Positions 23,776 to 34,367 of a DNA stretch of 64,000 bases are shown here, piece by piece. The notes beneath the pieces are model-generated. The model had not been told where the DNA came from. It searched no databases and was given only the letters and a program-made list of their open reading frames with translations. The stretch covers positions 97,970-161,969 of the forward strand of contig PDQG01000006.1 of the NCBI GenBank assembly GCA_002747745.1. The letters are read 5' to 3'. The translations under genes were made by a program, and so were the position numbers. Source of the stretch: a bacterium DOLZORAL124_38_8 (lineage in GTDB: Bacteria > Patescibacteriota > Gracilibacteria > UBA4473). Position 1 is the stretch's first letter. Every line of letters starts with the position of its first letter.

Positions 23776-26217
23776 ATGAATTGGTTTTCTAAGCGATGGG
23801 CTCGGCTCAGTATCATAGCACTTATAATGATTTGTATCGTTTCTGATACTTCCTTTGCCATCGGAGAAGGAATTTTATCGAAAGACTCTATTTTGTCGTT
23901 TGCCAAAGGAGATGAGACGCTTCAATCGTTTGCTCGGTTCTTTGCCGAAATTATCAAGTTGGCAACTTTTTTAGCCACTTGGATTTTGAGCATTGTAGGA
24001 GACTTAATTGATACGAAATTTGTTACCGGACCAGAAGCCACAAACGTATTGCTACCAATGTGGCGCTACGTACGAGATTTAACGAATATTGGTTTTGTAC
24101 TGGTTTTGGTCTGGCTCTCATTTGCCAATTTATATTCTTCGTTTAGCGATGGCGGAAACTGGAAAATCAAAGACAAATTACCACGAATCATTATTGCTAT
24201 TGTGGCGGTTAATTTTTCGTCTCTGTTTTTACGAGTTGCGATTGATGCCGTAAATTTTGGTTCTATTGCTTTATTTAGTATTGCCGATTCACAACTCGAA
24301 GCGAATCATGCTACCTCGGTACACCGAATTCTTACGAAAAAAACGTGGAGTTTGGCACAAAGACCCAAAAACATAAATAAAACTTTTTCTTCGAAAAAAA
24401 TATTTGATAAGTACGGAATGGTAACAGACAAAGAGAAGGATAAAAACGGAAAAGAAATTCCTGTTCCAGAAAAACAAAACATCCCGCGTTATGTACCAAT
24501 ACCAAAGGTCACCGCCGTCATTGGTGAACCATGTACTATTCCAACAACAGAAAAACATTATGTAGGACAAACCTTTTATACTGAAGATTTTGTTAACCGA
24601 AATGAACACAAAAACTCAATTGCGGTTTGTGGTTCGTTCTCACAGTCTATGAATGCTTTATTTTGTAGCGAAGAAGGACTTACATCTGACAGTTGTTTTT
24701 TCCAAATAAATCCCAAACGATACCAAGAAAAAACGGGAAAGAATCCGAAAAGTACCACCGCCCAAAACCTCTTTATGGCGTTTGGAACCCAATTCATCAA
24801 ACTTGAACGACTACCAATTTTGGCAGCCAATGCTACCAGTTTGTACGGCGTGTTAGACAGTACCTTATTTGCGCTAATTTTATCAGTCGCCTATGTAATA
24901 GCCCTTATCGCCTTTTTTGTTGCCCTCGTGGCTCGAATATTTGTACTTTGGGGAGCCATTATTTGTAGCCCCGCCATTGTGGGAGCCTCTATTGTAGGAG
25001 ATATTACCGACAAAACTAAAGACGCGATTGATTTGTTCGTAACGCATTTAATTTTACCGCTCAAAGTAGCCCTCGCGTTTTCGGTTACCTTTGTTATGAT
25101 AAACGGAATGATTACCTTCAAACCACAGAACCTTAATACGGGGTTTATTGATTTTGGTCCACAATTATCACATCTCGCTATGGACCAATACAGTTTGGTT
25201 TGGCAGGTTGCCACGGTTTTTGCCTTTTGGACGATTGCTAAATGGGCGACCGAAGGAACTATTTCGCACCGAATTACTGATACAATTTTTGACTGGAGTG
25301 AAAAAATTGCCGAATACTTGGCCAAATCGGCCACTATCGAACAACAGTTTATTGCTGTTCCAAACCAAAATGGGGCCAAAGTGGGTATTGCCGATGTATT
25401 TGCCGCTCCACTGAGAGCTATTGACCAAGTGCGGTCAAACAGGGCGCAAAACAGACAAAAATTGGTTGACGCTCTCGTGGGAGAAAACCCTAGAGGTGAA
25501 TATGATACCGTTTTGAAAGCCTTTCAAGCGAATTCCGTAAATAAAAATATTGATGGAAGAGCCAAAAACTTAAAAGAAAACTTAGGAAAACTCTCAAAAG
25601 ACTCTCTTGACACAAAACATGAATTGAAAAAATTCTTTAAAGATTTTGTTGGAAACGGAAATGATGATCCAAAAGTTATTAAGGAAGTCATAAACAAAGT
25701 AAAAAGTTCAGACCAAAAATTTGGAAAGGCTCTTTTCGATGCCTACAATTCAGGAAATTACACGTTAAACAAATTGGATGAATTTACCAAAGAAGGAAAG
25801 AAAAAAGATAGCGGAGCAAGTGGTAATGAAGAGAGTGGAAAAAGTTCGACTACAACAAACAATTTCATTCAAATAAGCAATCAAAAAGTCGATCTTGAGG
25901 GAAAAAATACACAAGAATCAAAAGAGCTTGTTGGAGATGCGATTCTCTCAATTGATGATAACACCATCTCAAAATCAGAAATTAACACATATACTAAAAA
26001 CTTTAATTCAGCAATGAAAAATAAAGATAAAGATTTTAAGGAAATTTCATCAGTTGAATTGATTAAATCTGGATACACTAACAACGAAGGAAAATTAATA
26101 AATAACGAATATAAACTTTCAAATGCTGCTAAAATTCTTAAAACAATGGATACAAATGAAACAAAAGAAGAGTTGAACAAAGTAAATAAAAAAATAGAAG
26201 AATTAGGAAAAAAATAA
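23776..26217 (+). CDS. VirB6/TrbL-like polytopic membrane protein (813 aa)
   Basis: The protein begins with a signal-like helix (ALIMICIVSDTSFAIG). It then has membrane segments near 50-75, 103-122 and 135-170, a polar loop of about 190 residues with cysteines, and a second hydrophobic block near 360-490 (LILSVAYVIALIAFFVALVARIFVLWGAII...). A basic cytoplasmic tail of about 300 residues follows. This layout resembles VirB6/TrbL channel components of type IV secretion or conjugation systems, but no sequence motif proves it. No VirB4, VirD4 or pilin gene lies beside it. The next gene starts 9 nt later and is probably its partner. Confidence 0.6.
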   Translation: MNWFSKRWARLSIIALIMICIVSDTSFAIGEGILSKDSILSFAKGDETLQSFARFFAEIIKLATFLATWILSIVGDLIDTKFVTGPEATNVLLPMWRYVRDLTNIGFVLVLVWLSFANLYSSFSDGGNWKIKDKLPRIIIAIVAVNFSSLFLRVAIDAVNFGSIALFSIADSQLEANHATSVHRILTKKTWSLAQRPKNINKTFSSKKIFDKYGMVTDKEKDKNGKEIPVPEKQNIPRYVPIPKVTAVIGEPCTIPTTEKHYVGQTFYTEDFVNRNEHKNSIAVCGSFSQSMNALFCSEEGLTSDSCFFQINPKRYQEKTGKNPKSTTAQNLFMAFGTQFIKLERLPILAANATSLYGVLDSTLFALILSVAYVIALIAFFVALVARIFVLWGAIICSPAIVGASIVGDITDKTKDAIDLFVTHLILPLKVALAFSVTFVMINGMITFKPQNLNTGFIDFGPQLSHLAMDQYSLVWQVATVFAFWTIAKWATEGTISHRITDTIFDWSEKIAEYLAKSATIEQQFIAVPNQNGAKVGIADVFAAPLRAIDQVRSNRAQNRQKLVDALVGENPRGEYDTVLKAFQANSVNKNIDGRAKNLKENLGKLSKDSLDTKHELKKFFKDFVGNGNDDPKVIKEVINKVKSSDQKFGKALFDAYNSGNYTLNKLDEFTKEGKKKDSGASGNEESGKSSTTTNNFIQISNQKVDLEGKNTQESKELVGDAILSIDDNTISKSEINTYTKNFNSAMKNKDKDFKEISSVELIKSGYTNNEGKLINNEYKLSNAAKILKTMDTNETKEELNKVNKKIEELGKK

Positions 26218-26226
26218 ATCTAAATA

Positions 26227-28047
26227 ATGAACACAAAAACAAACACTAAACACATCGAAAAAAACCGACAACAAGCCGTTGAGCAAATTGACGGCTTGAC
26301 TAAAGATGTGTTTGGTAAAAACCCTCCCAAAAAAATGATAGACAAAGCCATTGAAAAAACCGGCATTAAAAGTGAAACCATTTCAGACGCCATTGATTTG
26401 AAAAAAGAGGTACAAGCCAAAGCTGAAAAATCTTGGATTGGAAAAGCTACTACTATGGCCTTAAGTGGTCTAGCTATGATTACTGGACGAGAAATTTTCC
26501 GAAATAAAGAAAAGAAATTACTCGGAAAAACAGTCGCTGGAGCCACCGAAGTATATTTTAATGAAAAAACCTTGAAAAAAACGCTTGATACCACCGAAAA
26601 ACTTGAAGCCGATAAAAAGCGATTAGAGAAAAAAGTAAACAAGATTCGTCAACAACACGCCGACAAAATTCGACTCAAAAATCCAAACCTAAAACCGAAA
26701 GAAGCGCTCAAAGCGGCAGATAAAAAAATTGATGAATTGCAAAATTCTTATGGTGGAAAAAAGAAAGGAATACTAAATGTCTTTAGTAACTCTTGGGAAA
26801 AAACCGCCACCGACCAACAAGGAAACAAACGAAGTTGGTGGGGGCGTGCGTGGGCCTTTTTGCCCGCCTTTATGTCAGAATTCAAACGTTTTTTCTTAAC
26901 CAAAAAATTAGAAAAAAGTGGTTTCTTCGCCGCTCGAGTAGCCGCCAAACAAAAAGGAGCCGAATTAGAAAAACGCGGAAAAGAAATAAAAGGAGAATTA
27001 GACGCCGTAAAAAATGACGCAAAAAAGTTCGGAAAATCCGCAAAAGAAAGACTTGGGCAAGTAAAAACCATTAAAAACGCATCGAAACGTTCTGGAGTTC
27101 TTCCTGCCTTAAAACTACTAAAAGCCAATAACAAAGTGGCTACGCAATATACAAAATCAATGGAAACACTGATAAACGCTTTAGAAAAAGGAAAAATATC
27201 TCCACAAGAATTCGCCAAATCACTTTCAGGTGAATATCAAAAATCGTTTAACAGTTTATTGAGAGACTTAAAAACAGGAAAAATAAAACCAGAAAAATTT
27301 GCGAATCTATCAGAGGCTTTACTGAAAGACACCCAAACTATGGCCGGAAAAAATGGAAAAGTTCAAACCGAATTTTTAAAATTGGTTAAAAAAGGAAAAG
27401 TTCCTGGAATGAAAATAAATAGCTCCGTTGGAAAACTCAGCAAAATCCCCGTAGGAGCCATTGGGGTGGCCAGTGCTATAAATATTTCGATTATCGAAGC
27501 CATTCAAGCCGGAAGTTTTACTCGATTCTTTGATTCTTTAACCTCAACCGAAACCCTAACCGAAGCCTTTATTCCAGGCGTAGGGACATGGAACAGTATC
27601 AAGCGTATCCAAAACACCGATAATCCAACCTGGCTCAAAGCCGTTGATGTAGGAATTAATGTGGTCGGAGATGTTGCTTTAGCCGCTGGATATGTAGGGG
27701 CCATATTCTCATTTGGCTCATCAGCTGGACTTGGGGTGGCAGCTCGTACCGGAGTATCTGCCATTGGAAAAAGATTTATCAGCCGTCAAACGTTGCGATT
27801 TGCTGGACAAGCGGCCAAACAAGGAATCAAAAAAGGTGTTCGAAGTTCCGTTATGATGTCCCCTATCTCTGTTGGATTGGCTTTATTAGCTAAGAAATTA
27901 AAAGGAAAAAAAGTTGAAAAAAGTGCCACAAATTTCTACATGGAAAATGTTGAAACCGAACAACAAAAACGCGCTCGAAACATGATTCAACGTTGGAAAA
28001 AAGAACACGAAGAAAAAAAGTCTGAAACTTATTCTCAGGCCGCTTAA
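26227..28047 (+). CDS. Large basic protein, partner of the VirB6-like gene (606 aa)
   Basis: This is a very Lys-rich, mainly helical protein. The N-terminal 150 residues look like coiled coil (LEADKKRLEKKVNKIRQQHADK). Hydrophobic Ala/Gly-rich stretches in the C-terminal half (IPVGAIGVASAINISIIEAI near 403-422 and VVGDVALAAGYVGAIFSFGSS near 480-500) may enter a membrane. Two related segments appear near 310-365 (LEKGKISPQEFAKSLS and LKTGKIKPEKFANLSE), an internal duplication. No family recognised. The 9-nt spacing ties it to the upstream membrane protein in one transcript. Confidence 0.65.
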   Translation: MNTKTNTKHIEKNRQQAVEQIDGLTKDVFGKNPPKKMIDKAIEKTGIKSETISDAIDLKKEVQAKAEKSWIGKATTMALSGLAMITGREIFRNKEKKLLGKTVAGATEVYFNEKTLKKTLDTTEKLEADKKRLEKKVNKIRQQHADKIRLKNPNLKPKEALKAADKKIDELQNSYGGKKKGILNVFSNSWEKTATDQQGNKRSWWGRAWAFLPAFMSEFKRFFLTKKLEKSGFFAARVAAKQKGAELEKRGKEIKGELDAVKNDAKKFGKSAKERLGQVKTIKNASKRSGVLPALKLLKANNKVATQYTKSMETLINALEKGKISPQEFAKSLSGEYQKSFNSLLRDLKTGKIKPEKFANLSEALLKDTQTMAGKNGKVQTEFLKLVKKGKVPGMKINSSVGKLSKIPVGAIGVASAINISIIEAIQAGSFTRFFDSLTSTETLTEAFIPGVGTWNSIKRIQNTDNPTWLKAVDVGINVVGDVALAAGYVGAIFSFGSSAGLGVAARTGVSAIGKRFISRQTLRFAGQAAKQGIKKGVRSSVMMSPISVGLALLAKKLKGKKVEKSATNFYMENVETEQQKRARNMIQRWKKEHEEKKSETYSQAA

Positions 28048-28113
28048 GAAGGTTTCTTATTTCTCCTCGTATTTGAGTAGACTATTTTTCGGCAAAAATT
28101 AGAATTACAAACG

Positions 28114-31100
28114 ATGAACCAAAAACCGTTTGTAAATTTTCATACCCACTCTTATTACTCAATTTTAGGCGGGTTGATGAGTCCAAAAGTATTATTGGAA
28201 AAGGCTCACGAAGCTCATTGTCCAGCCCTGGCATTAACCGATACTGGAGTTGGTCATGGTCTCGTAGAGTTTTGTGAACAAGCCGCTAAATTCGAGGCTA
28301 ACCTGAAACCTATTTTGGGGGCGGAAATTTTTGTTGCCGCTCAATCTCGATTTGACAAACGCCCCAATGTTGACGGAAAAGAAGGGTACATCGTACTCAT
28401 TGCTCAAAACCAAACGGGTTGGAATAATTTAGTGAAAATATTGTCTACGGCGTGGCTCGAAGGATTATACGAAAAACCTCGTGCCGATTGGGAAACTTTA
28501 GAAAAATATAAAGAAGGCTTATTTGTCCTCACTGGATCTACCGACGGATTAATCGGAAAATCCCTCTCGCAAAACAATCCCAAACAGGCCCACCAAGACT
28601 TAGAAAAAATTCTTTCTGTGTATGATCAATCACAAGTCTTCTTAGAACTTGTGGCGAATCAAGGTGATTCATTTGAAACGTTAAACCGATTTATACTAGA
28701 CGTTACTGAGACGAAAAAATTACCGGTTTTAGTTACGTCAAATGCTCGTTTTTCCCAACCACAAGACGAAGAAGCCACCGAGGTTTTACGTTGTATTGAG
28801 TCGGGCGAAATGATGAACAATCCGTACCGCAAAAAGTTTGCCGAAGGACATTGGTTTAAATCGTGGCAAGAAATGTGTGATGTGCTGGACTACCTTCCGT
28901 ACGAAACGTTGGAAAAAGCTCGCCAAGAATCACTTAATTTAGCCGAAAATATTCACTTCGAAATGGAATTTGGGAAGGACTTACTCCCCCACTTTGAAGT
29001 TGACCAAAACGAAGACGAAGCCTCACAGCTTCGAAAGAATTGTGAGAAAAATTTGTTATGGTTGTACCGAAAAGATTTAGGAATTGAACCTTTTTTTGAA
29101 GCAGGAAAAAATGATGAAGACTGGGCCCAAAAAGTAGCCACTGAAGGACTACCGAATTTAGATATTCCCACAAAATTTAATTTCGATGAAGAAACAACCG
29201 CCCTCTGGAACACCATTCTCGAAAGACTCTCCTACGAACTTTCCATTATTGGGAAAATGGGCTTTGATGCCTACTTTTTAATCGTACAAGACTTTATTCA
29301 ATACGCAAAAACACACGATATTTCGGTTGGTCCAGGCCGCGGATCTGCCGCTGGATCAATTGTGTCTTATTTGCTCGGTATTACCACCATTGACCCGATT
29401 AAATATGTGCTACTCTTCGAACGTTTTTTAAATCCAGAACGAATTTCGATGCCCGATATCGATATCGATTTTTCTGACGAAAAACGAGATCGTGTTTTGC
29501 AGTATGTTATTGATCGGTACGGACACGAAAAAGTTTCAAAAGTTTGTACATTTGGAACTCTTTCCGCCAAAGCGGCTCTCAAAGACGTTGGACGAGCCCT
29601 GGGCGTCGACTATGGCGAAATGAATGCTCTGACCAAATTATTACCAGGAACTCCTGGATTTAAATTAAAAGACGCTTTTGATGTGTTGGATTTCAAAGCC
29701 AAAGTTGAAGCGAATCCATCATTCCAACGGGTATTTGATATTGCCCGCAAAATTGAAGGTTGTATTCGACATGTGTCGGTGCATGCCTGTGCCGTTATTA
29801 TCGGAAAAGAGGATTTAACTAACGAAGTCCCAATTCAGTGGGCTCCAGGAACAGAAAAAATAAAGATTTCACAAATTCCCTACCAGCAACTGGAACATAT
29901 TGGGCTGTTGAAAATGGATTTTTTGGGACTAAAAAATCTGTCAATCTTAGACAAAACGCTTGAGAATATTAAGGCCAGACAAAACATTGACATTGATTTA
30001 CAAAATATTCCTCTCGACGACCAAAAGACGTTTGAAATGATTGCTCGCGGAGAAACCACTGGAGTATTTCAATTTGAATCGGACGGAATGCGTCGGTATT
30101 TACGCGAATTAAAACCAACCGAGTTTGAAGATTTAGTGGCAATGAATGCCCTCTATCGACCTGGACCAATGGAATATATTCCTACCTATATTGCCGGAAA
30201 ACACGACCCCAGCACGGTTAAATATATGCACCCAACTCTAGAACCTATTTTGAAACAAACGTATGGGATTGCGGTGTACCAAGAGCAAGTATTACAAATT
30301 GCGCGTGATTTTGCTGGATTCTCACTCGGACAAGCCGATATTTTGCGAAAAGCGATTGGAAAAAAAATTGCCTCAATTTTGGCCGAACAACGACAAAAAT
30401 TCATCGAGGGAGGAATTGCCAACGGATACAAAAAAGAAGACGGAATCAAACTTTTTGACGAAATTATTGTTCCCTTTTCTGGATACGGATTTAACCGTTC
30501 ACATGCCGTGTGTTATGCTCGGATTGCCTACGAAACCGCCTATTTACGAGCCAATTACCCCGTCGAATTTATGGCGGCTATGATGACCACCGACCGCAAT
30601 AACACCGACCGAATTGTACTAGAAATGCACGAATGTCATGACATGGACATTGAAGTGCTTCCCCCCAGTGTAAACGACTCAGGAAGTTATTTTTCAGTGG
30701 TAGGACCAAATCAAATTCGGTTTGGATTGTCAGCCATCAAAGGTTTGGGGGAAGAACCCGTAAACCACATTATTGAAGAACGAAATTCACACGGAACTTT
30801 TACGTCTATCCAAGATTTTGCCGAACGAGTTCCTGCCAAATATTTAAATAAAAAATCACTCGAAGCTTTATCTTTTTCTGGCGCTCTAGATGCCTTTGGT
30901 GACCGAAAATCAATCATTGAATCAATTGAAGACATCACGCAATTTGCCAAAGAAGTACACGAGAAAAACACTTCTGGACAAATGGGACTGTTTGGCGGCG
31001 AATCAACCGCTGTTGAATTCAAACTCAAACCATCAAAAGCCTCAAAAAAAGAAATACTCAACTGGGAACGAGAAAGTCTAGGACTTTTTGTATCCGATCA

Positions 31101-31833
31101 TCCTCTCAAAGGACTAAACGAATATTTTAGCAAGTTTGGAACACCGATTGGAGAAGTCATAAACCAAGTATTATCAAACGAAGAAGAAACAACCAATGAA
31201 GAACCCCCGAAGAAAAAGAAAAAAGGAAATGAATTTAAAATACACGGCATTATAACCGCCGCCCGAGTCATAATGACGAAGTCTCATAAAAAAATGGCCA
31301 TTATTCAAATTGAAGATACTTCTGGAAAAATAGAAGGAGCGGTCTTTCCTCGTGTGTACGAACAACAAAATCCAGCCGCCTTTGAGGTTGACGCCTTTGT
31401 CGAAATAATAGGAAAAGCCGAAACCCGAGACGGAAAAGTAAATATGATTATTCAAACCATTAAATCGACTGATTTAGAAAAAATCCGTCATTTACAACTA
31501 AATGAAGAATACGCCGCCAAAACAAAGACTCAGAAAACAACTTCTGCCACTTCAAAAACAGAGAAGAAAGTCGAAAACAAACCAACGGTTGAAGAAGGAA
31601 AACGAGAAAATTGTTTTTGGCTCTACATTCCAGACGGAACAACCAAACAAACCGTCGCCGAAATTAAACAAATATTGGTTGAAAATAAAGCCGCCGCAGG
31701 GATAGAAGTAGACGTCCAAATTGAAGGGAAAATGGTAAAAATCCCCTTTAAAATTAAGGGAGATGCTTCGATTGAAGAAACCATATTTACCCACATCAAC
31801 CAAGATGAAGCGGCTACCGAAATAGTCTTTTAA
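28114..31833 (+). CDS. dnaE: DNA polymerase III subunit alpha
   Basis: This is the replicative polymerase catalytic subunit, 1239 residues. The N-terminal PHP domain starts FVNFHTHSYYSILGG. The palm has PGRGSAAGSIVSYLLGI and the catalytic aspartates in MPDIDIDFSDEKRDR (about 446-459). The region FQFESDGMRRYLRELKP...ALYRPGPM and the fingers follow. The helix-hairpin-helix and OB domain (FKIHGIITAARVIMTKSHKKMA) are near 1040-1140. The C-terminal tail is Lys/Thr-rich then conserved. PHP histidines appear intact, so proofreading by this domain is possible. yaaA follows after 13 bp. Confidence 0.97.
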   Translation: MNQKPFVNFHTHSYYSILGGLMSPKVLLEKAHEAHCPALALTDTGVGHGLVEFCEQAAKFEANLKPILGAEIFVAAQSRFDKRPNVDGKEGYIVLIAQNQTGWNNLVKILSTAWLEGLYEKPRADWETLEKYKEGLFVLTGSTDGLIGKSLSQNNPKQAHQDLEKILSVYDQSQVFLELVANQGDSFETLNRFILDVTETKKLPVLVTSNARFSQPQDEEATEVLRCIESGEMMNNPYRKKFAEGHWFKSWQEMCDVLDYLPYETLEKARQESLNLAENIHFEMEFGKDLLPHFEVDQNEDEASQLRKNCEKNLLWLYRKDLGIEPFFEAGKNDEDWAQKVATEGLPNLDIPTKFNFDEETTALWNTILERLSYELSIIGKMGFDAYFLIVQDFIQYAKTHDISVGPGRGSAAGSIVSYLLGITTIDPIKYVLLFERFLNPERISMPDIDIDFSDEKRDRVLQYVIDRYGHEKVSKVCTFGTLSAKAALKDVGRALGVDYGEMNALTKLLPGTPGFKLKDAFDVLDFKAKVEANPSFQRVFDIARKIEGCIRHVSVHACAVIIGKEDLTNEVPIQWAPGTEKIKISQIPYQQLEHIGLLKMDFLGLKNLSILDKTLENIKARQNIDIDLQNIPLDDQKTFEMIARGETTGVFQFESDGMRRYLRELKPTEFEDLVAMNALYRPGPMEYIPTYIAGKHDPSTVKYMHPTLEPILKQTYGIAVYQEQVLQIARDFAGFSLGQADILRKAIGKKIASILAEQRQKFIEGGIANGYKKEDGIKLFDEIIVPFSGYGFNRSHAVCYARIAYETAYLRANYPVEFMAAMMTTDRNNTDRIVLEMHECHDMDIEVLPPSVNDSGSYFSVVGPNQIRFGLSAIKGLGEEPVNHIIEERNSHGTFTSIQDFAERVPAKYLNKKSLEALSFSGALDAFGDRKSIIESIEDITQFAKEVHEKNTSGQMGLFGGESTAVEFKLKPSKASKKEILNWERESLGLFVSDHPLKGLNEYFSKFGTPIGEVINQVLSNEEETTNEEPPKKKKKGNEFKIHGIITAARVIMTKSHKKMAIIQIEDTSGKIEGAVFPRVYEQQNPAAFEVDAFVEIIGKAETRDGKVNMIIQTIKSTDLEKIRHLQLNEEYAAKTKTQKTTSATSKTEKKVENKPTVEEGKRENCFWLYIPDGTTKQTVAEIKQILVENKAAAGIEVDVQIEGKMVKIPFKIKGDASIEETIFTHINQDEAATEIVF

Positions 31834-31846
31834 CACCCCCTCTTTT

Positions 31847-32608
31847 ATGAAAATCCTCCTCTCCCCCGCTAAGTCATTACAATTGCAATTCCCTTTAGAT
31901 AGAAAAGACAAAACCACTTCTCCGTTGTTTTTAAAACAAACTAAAACACTCGTTAACATTCTTCAGAAAAAATCTGCTTCAGAACTACAAACACTATTTT
32001 CGGTTAGTCAAAATATCGCCGAATTAAATTTTAACCGTTATCAAAATTTCCCCTTAGAATTAACCGAAGAAAATTCGTTTCCGGCATTAGACTGTTTTGA
32101 TGGAGCCGTATACAGACCAATTCAAACCAATCATTTCACCGAAGCCGATTGGAATTTTGCCCAAAAACACCTGTGCATACTCTCTGGATTATATGGAATT
32201 TTACGACCACTCGATTTACTCTTTCCATATCGACTCGAAATGGGAACCAAACTCCACAATACAGCGGGAAAAAACCTGTACGAATTTTGGTCAAATACGG
32301 TAACACAATACCTCAATCAAACAGCTGATTGTATCATTAATTTGGCTTCTAAAGAATATTTTTCCGTAATAGACCGTCAGGAATTACGGATTCCGATGAT
32401 ACATATTCATTTTAAAGAAAAACGCGGAGACGATTATAAAGTAGTCGCCATTTATGCCAAAAAAGCCCGCGGAGCCTTTGCACACGAAATCATTAAACAA
32501 AAAATATCAACTCAAACCGAATTGAAGAATATTTCCGTTTTAGGATATCAACATCAACCAACCATGTCGGACGAAACCAATTTGGTATTTACAAGAGATA
32601 CAAAATAA
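31847..32608 (+). CDS. yaaA: YaaA/UPF0246 family protein
   Basis: YaaA limits oxidative DNA damage in E. coli by lowering free iron and has a DNA-binding fold. The 253-residue protein shows all the family blocks: MKILLSPAKSL at the start, PALDCFDGAVYRPI, LCILSGLYGILRPLDLLFPYRLEMGTKL, and YAKKARGAFAHEII near the end. It is packed 13 bp after dnaE and 36 bp before elp3 on the same strand, so the three probably form one operon. Confidence 0.93.
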   Translation: MKILLSPAKSLQLQFPLDRKDKTTSPLFLKQTKTLVNILQKKSASELQTLFSVSQNIAELNFNRYQNFPLELTEENSFPALDCFDGAVYRPIQTNHFTEADWNFAQKHLCILSGLYGILRPLDLLFPYRLEMGTKLHNTAGKNLYEFWSNTVTQYLNQTADCIINLASKEYFSVIDRQELRIPMIHIHFKEKRGDDYKVVAIYAKKARGAFAHEIIKQKISTQTELKNISVLGYQHQPTMSDETNLVFTRDTK

Positions 32609-32644
32609 TTCGACATTCTGCCGAAAAATAATACAAAACAATCA

Positions 32645-34333
32645 ATGAAAAAAAGAAAATTGAAAATTTATGGACAAAAGCAAAATGTTGCCAATCCGAA
32701 ACTAGTTGCTGATTTTTTGACGGTAATTTTAAAAGACACGCCAACCAATCATTCTGAATTAGAAAAAATGAAGCGAAAATTTGCTTCCAAAACCAATGAT
32801 AAAGAAACCATTCAAAACCGAGATTTAATTGCCGTAGCAAAAGAAAAATTTGGTGAAGTCCCAGCAAAACTACAAAAATTATTACTTAAACGAGCCGTGC
32901 GAACCGTTTCGGGCGTATCCCCTATTGGAATTTTAACCAAACCGTACCCGTGTCCAGGTCGCTGTGTATACTGCCCGACTGAAGACCGAATGCCAAAAAG
33001 TTACATGAGTAACCAACCCGCAGCAGCCCGCGCGTTGCGGAACAATTTTCATCCGTATCGACAAGTACACAACCGAGTAACCGCCCTAGAAGACTCAGGA
33101 CACCCAGTCAGCAAATTAGAGGTCATTGTAATGGGTGGAACTTGGAGTTTTTTACCCCACAAATACCAATCATGGTACGTAAAAAACATCTTCGATGCGG
33201 CCAATGGAACTCCACACAGCGGAAAAAGCCTTAAAGAATCACAAACCATTAATGAAACGGCCGACCGACGAGTGATTGGACTAACCCTAGAAACCCGCCC
33301 TGATTTCATTACCGAACGAGAACTCATTCGAATGCGAAAATACGGTTGTACCCGAATTGAAATTGGGGTTCAAACCCTACACGATGATATTTCAAAATTA
33401 ACCAAACGAGGGCATGGACGAGCCCATGTATTTCGTGCCATGAAACTGATGAAGGATTTTGGATTTAAAATCTGCTGGCACCTTATGCCGGGACTTCCCG
33501 GTTCTACGCCCGAAAGAGACTTAGAAATGATGAAAGAAGTCTTTTCAAATGAGGACTGTCGCCCAGATTTTATTAAAATTTATCCGTGTGTGGTACTTGA
33601 AACCGCCGAACTAAAACAGTGGTGGGAGGATGGACGATACGAGCCATACCGAGACGACGACATTGTAAAATTATTGGTAAAGTTTCAAACCTTTGTCCCT
33701 GAATACGTGCGAATTATGCGCTTAATGCGAGATATTCCTGTAAGTAATATTCTTGACGGAGCCAAGTTTAGTAACCTCCGACAAATTTTAACCGATCAGC
33801 CGAAAAAATTACGAGAAGTGGTTGGTGATGAGTTTTATGACGAACATAATTTAGACAAAGTTGGATTTCGCCCCAGAGATATTCGAACCCGAGAAGTTGG
33901 ATTTAAAGATTTAGTGCAAAATCCGGAAATTGCTCAAATAAAGCCCGTTTTAAAAAGACGTGACTACAAGGCCAATGGTGGAGATGAAGTATTTCTTAGT
34001 TTTGAAGACGAAGGAGAAGAAACCCTATTTGCTCTCTTACGATTACGAAAACCAAGCGGACAAAAATTCAGTGAATTTGGAAGTGTTTTACACCACGCAG
34101 CCTTAATTCGAGAAGTGCATAGTTATGGAGGAGAAATCTCGGTTGGAGATGGCATTACCGGACTCGGTCAGCACCGAGGACTTGGGAAAAAACTTATCGC
34201 CGAAGCCGAACGAATTGCTCGTGACGAATGGGGATTGAAACGAATTACCATTATCGCCGGCGTTGGAACTCGTGAATACTACCGAAAATGGGGCTACGAA
34301 TTAAAAAGCACCTATATGACTAAGAAGTTATAA
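32645..34333 (+). CDS. elp3: Elp3 family radical SAM tRNA-modifying enzyme
   Basis: Elp3 uses a radical SAM cluster and acetyl-CoA to build the cm5 group on uridine 34 of tRNA. The cluster motif CPGRCVYC is at Cys103, 107 and 110, followed by PTEDRMPKSYMSNQPAAARA as in the family. The block GLTLETRPDFITERELIRMRKYGCTRIEIGVQT is characteristic. A C-terminal GNAT acetyltransferase domain (GITGLGQHRGLGKKLIAEAERIA) completes the protein at 562 residues. Elp3 is standard in eukaryotes and archaea and patchy in bacteria. No Elp1 or Elp2 homologue is needed for single-chain microbial versions. Confidence 0.93.
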   Translation: MKKRKLKIYGQKQNVANPKLVADFLTVILKDTPTNHSELEKMKRKFASKTNDKETIQNRDLIAVAKEKFGEVPAKLQKLLLKRAVRTVSGVSPIGILTKPYPCPGRCVYCPTEDRMPKSYMSNQPAAARALRNNFHPYRQVHNRVTALEDSGHPVSKLEVIVMGGTWSFLPHKYQSWYVKNIFDAANGTPHSGKSLKESQTINETADRRVIGLTLETRPDFITERELIRMRKYGCTRIEIGVQTLHDDISKLTKRGHGRAHVFRAMKLMKDFGFKICWHLMPGLPGSTPERDLEMMKEVFSNEDCRPDFIKIYPCVVLETAELKQWWEDGRYEPYRDDDIVKLLVKFQTFVPEYVRIMRLMRDIPVSNILDGAKFSNLRQILTDQPKKLREVVGDEFYDEHNLDKVGFRPRDIRTREVGFKDLVQNPEIAQIKPVLKRRDYKANGGDEVFLSFEDEGEETLFALLRLRKPSGQKFSEFGSVLHHAALIREVHSYGGEISVGDGITGLGQHRGLGKKLIAEAERIARDEWGLKRITIIAGVGTREYYRKWGYELKSTYMTKKL

Positions 34334-34367
34334 TCACCTATTATTTTTGAGCGACAGCAAACACCGC

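Noticed and set aside
24891..25428. Antisense frames inside the VirB6-like gene
   Set aside because: They overlap hydrophobic coding sequence of a well supported gene and have no recognisable domain.
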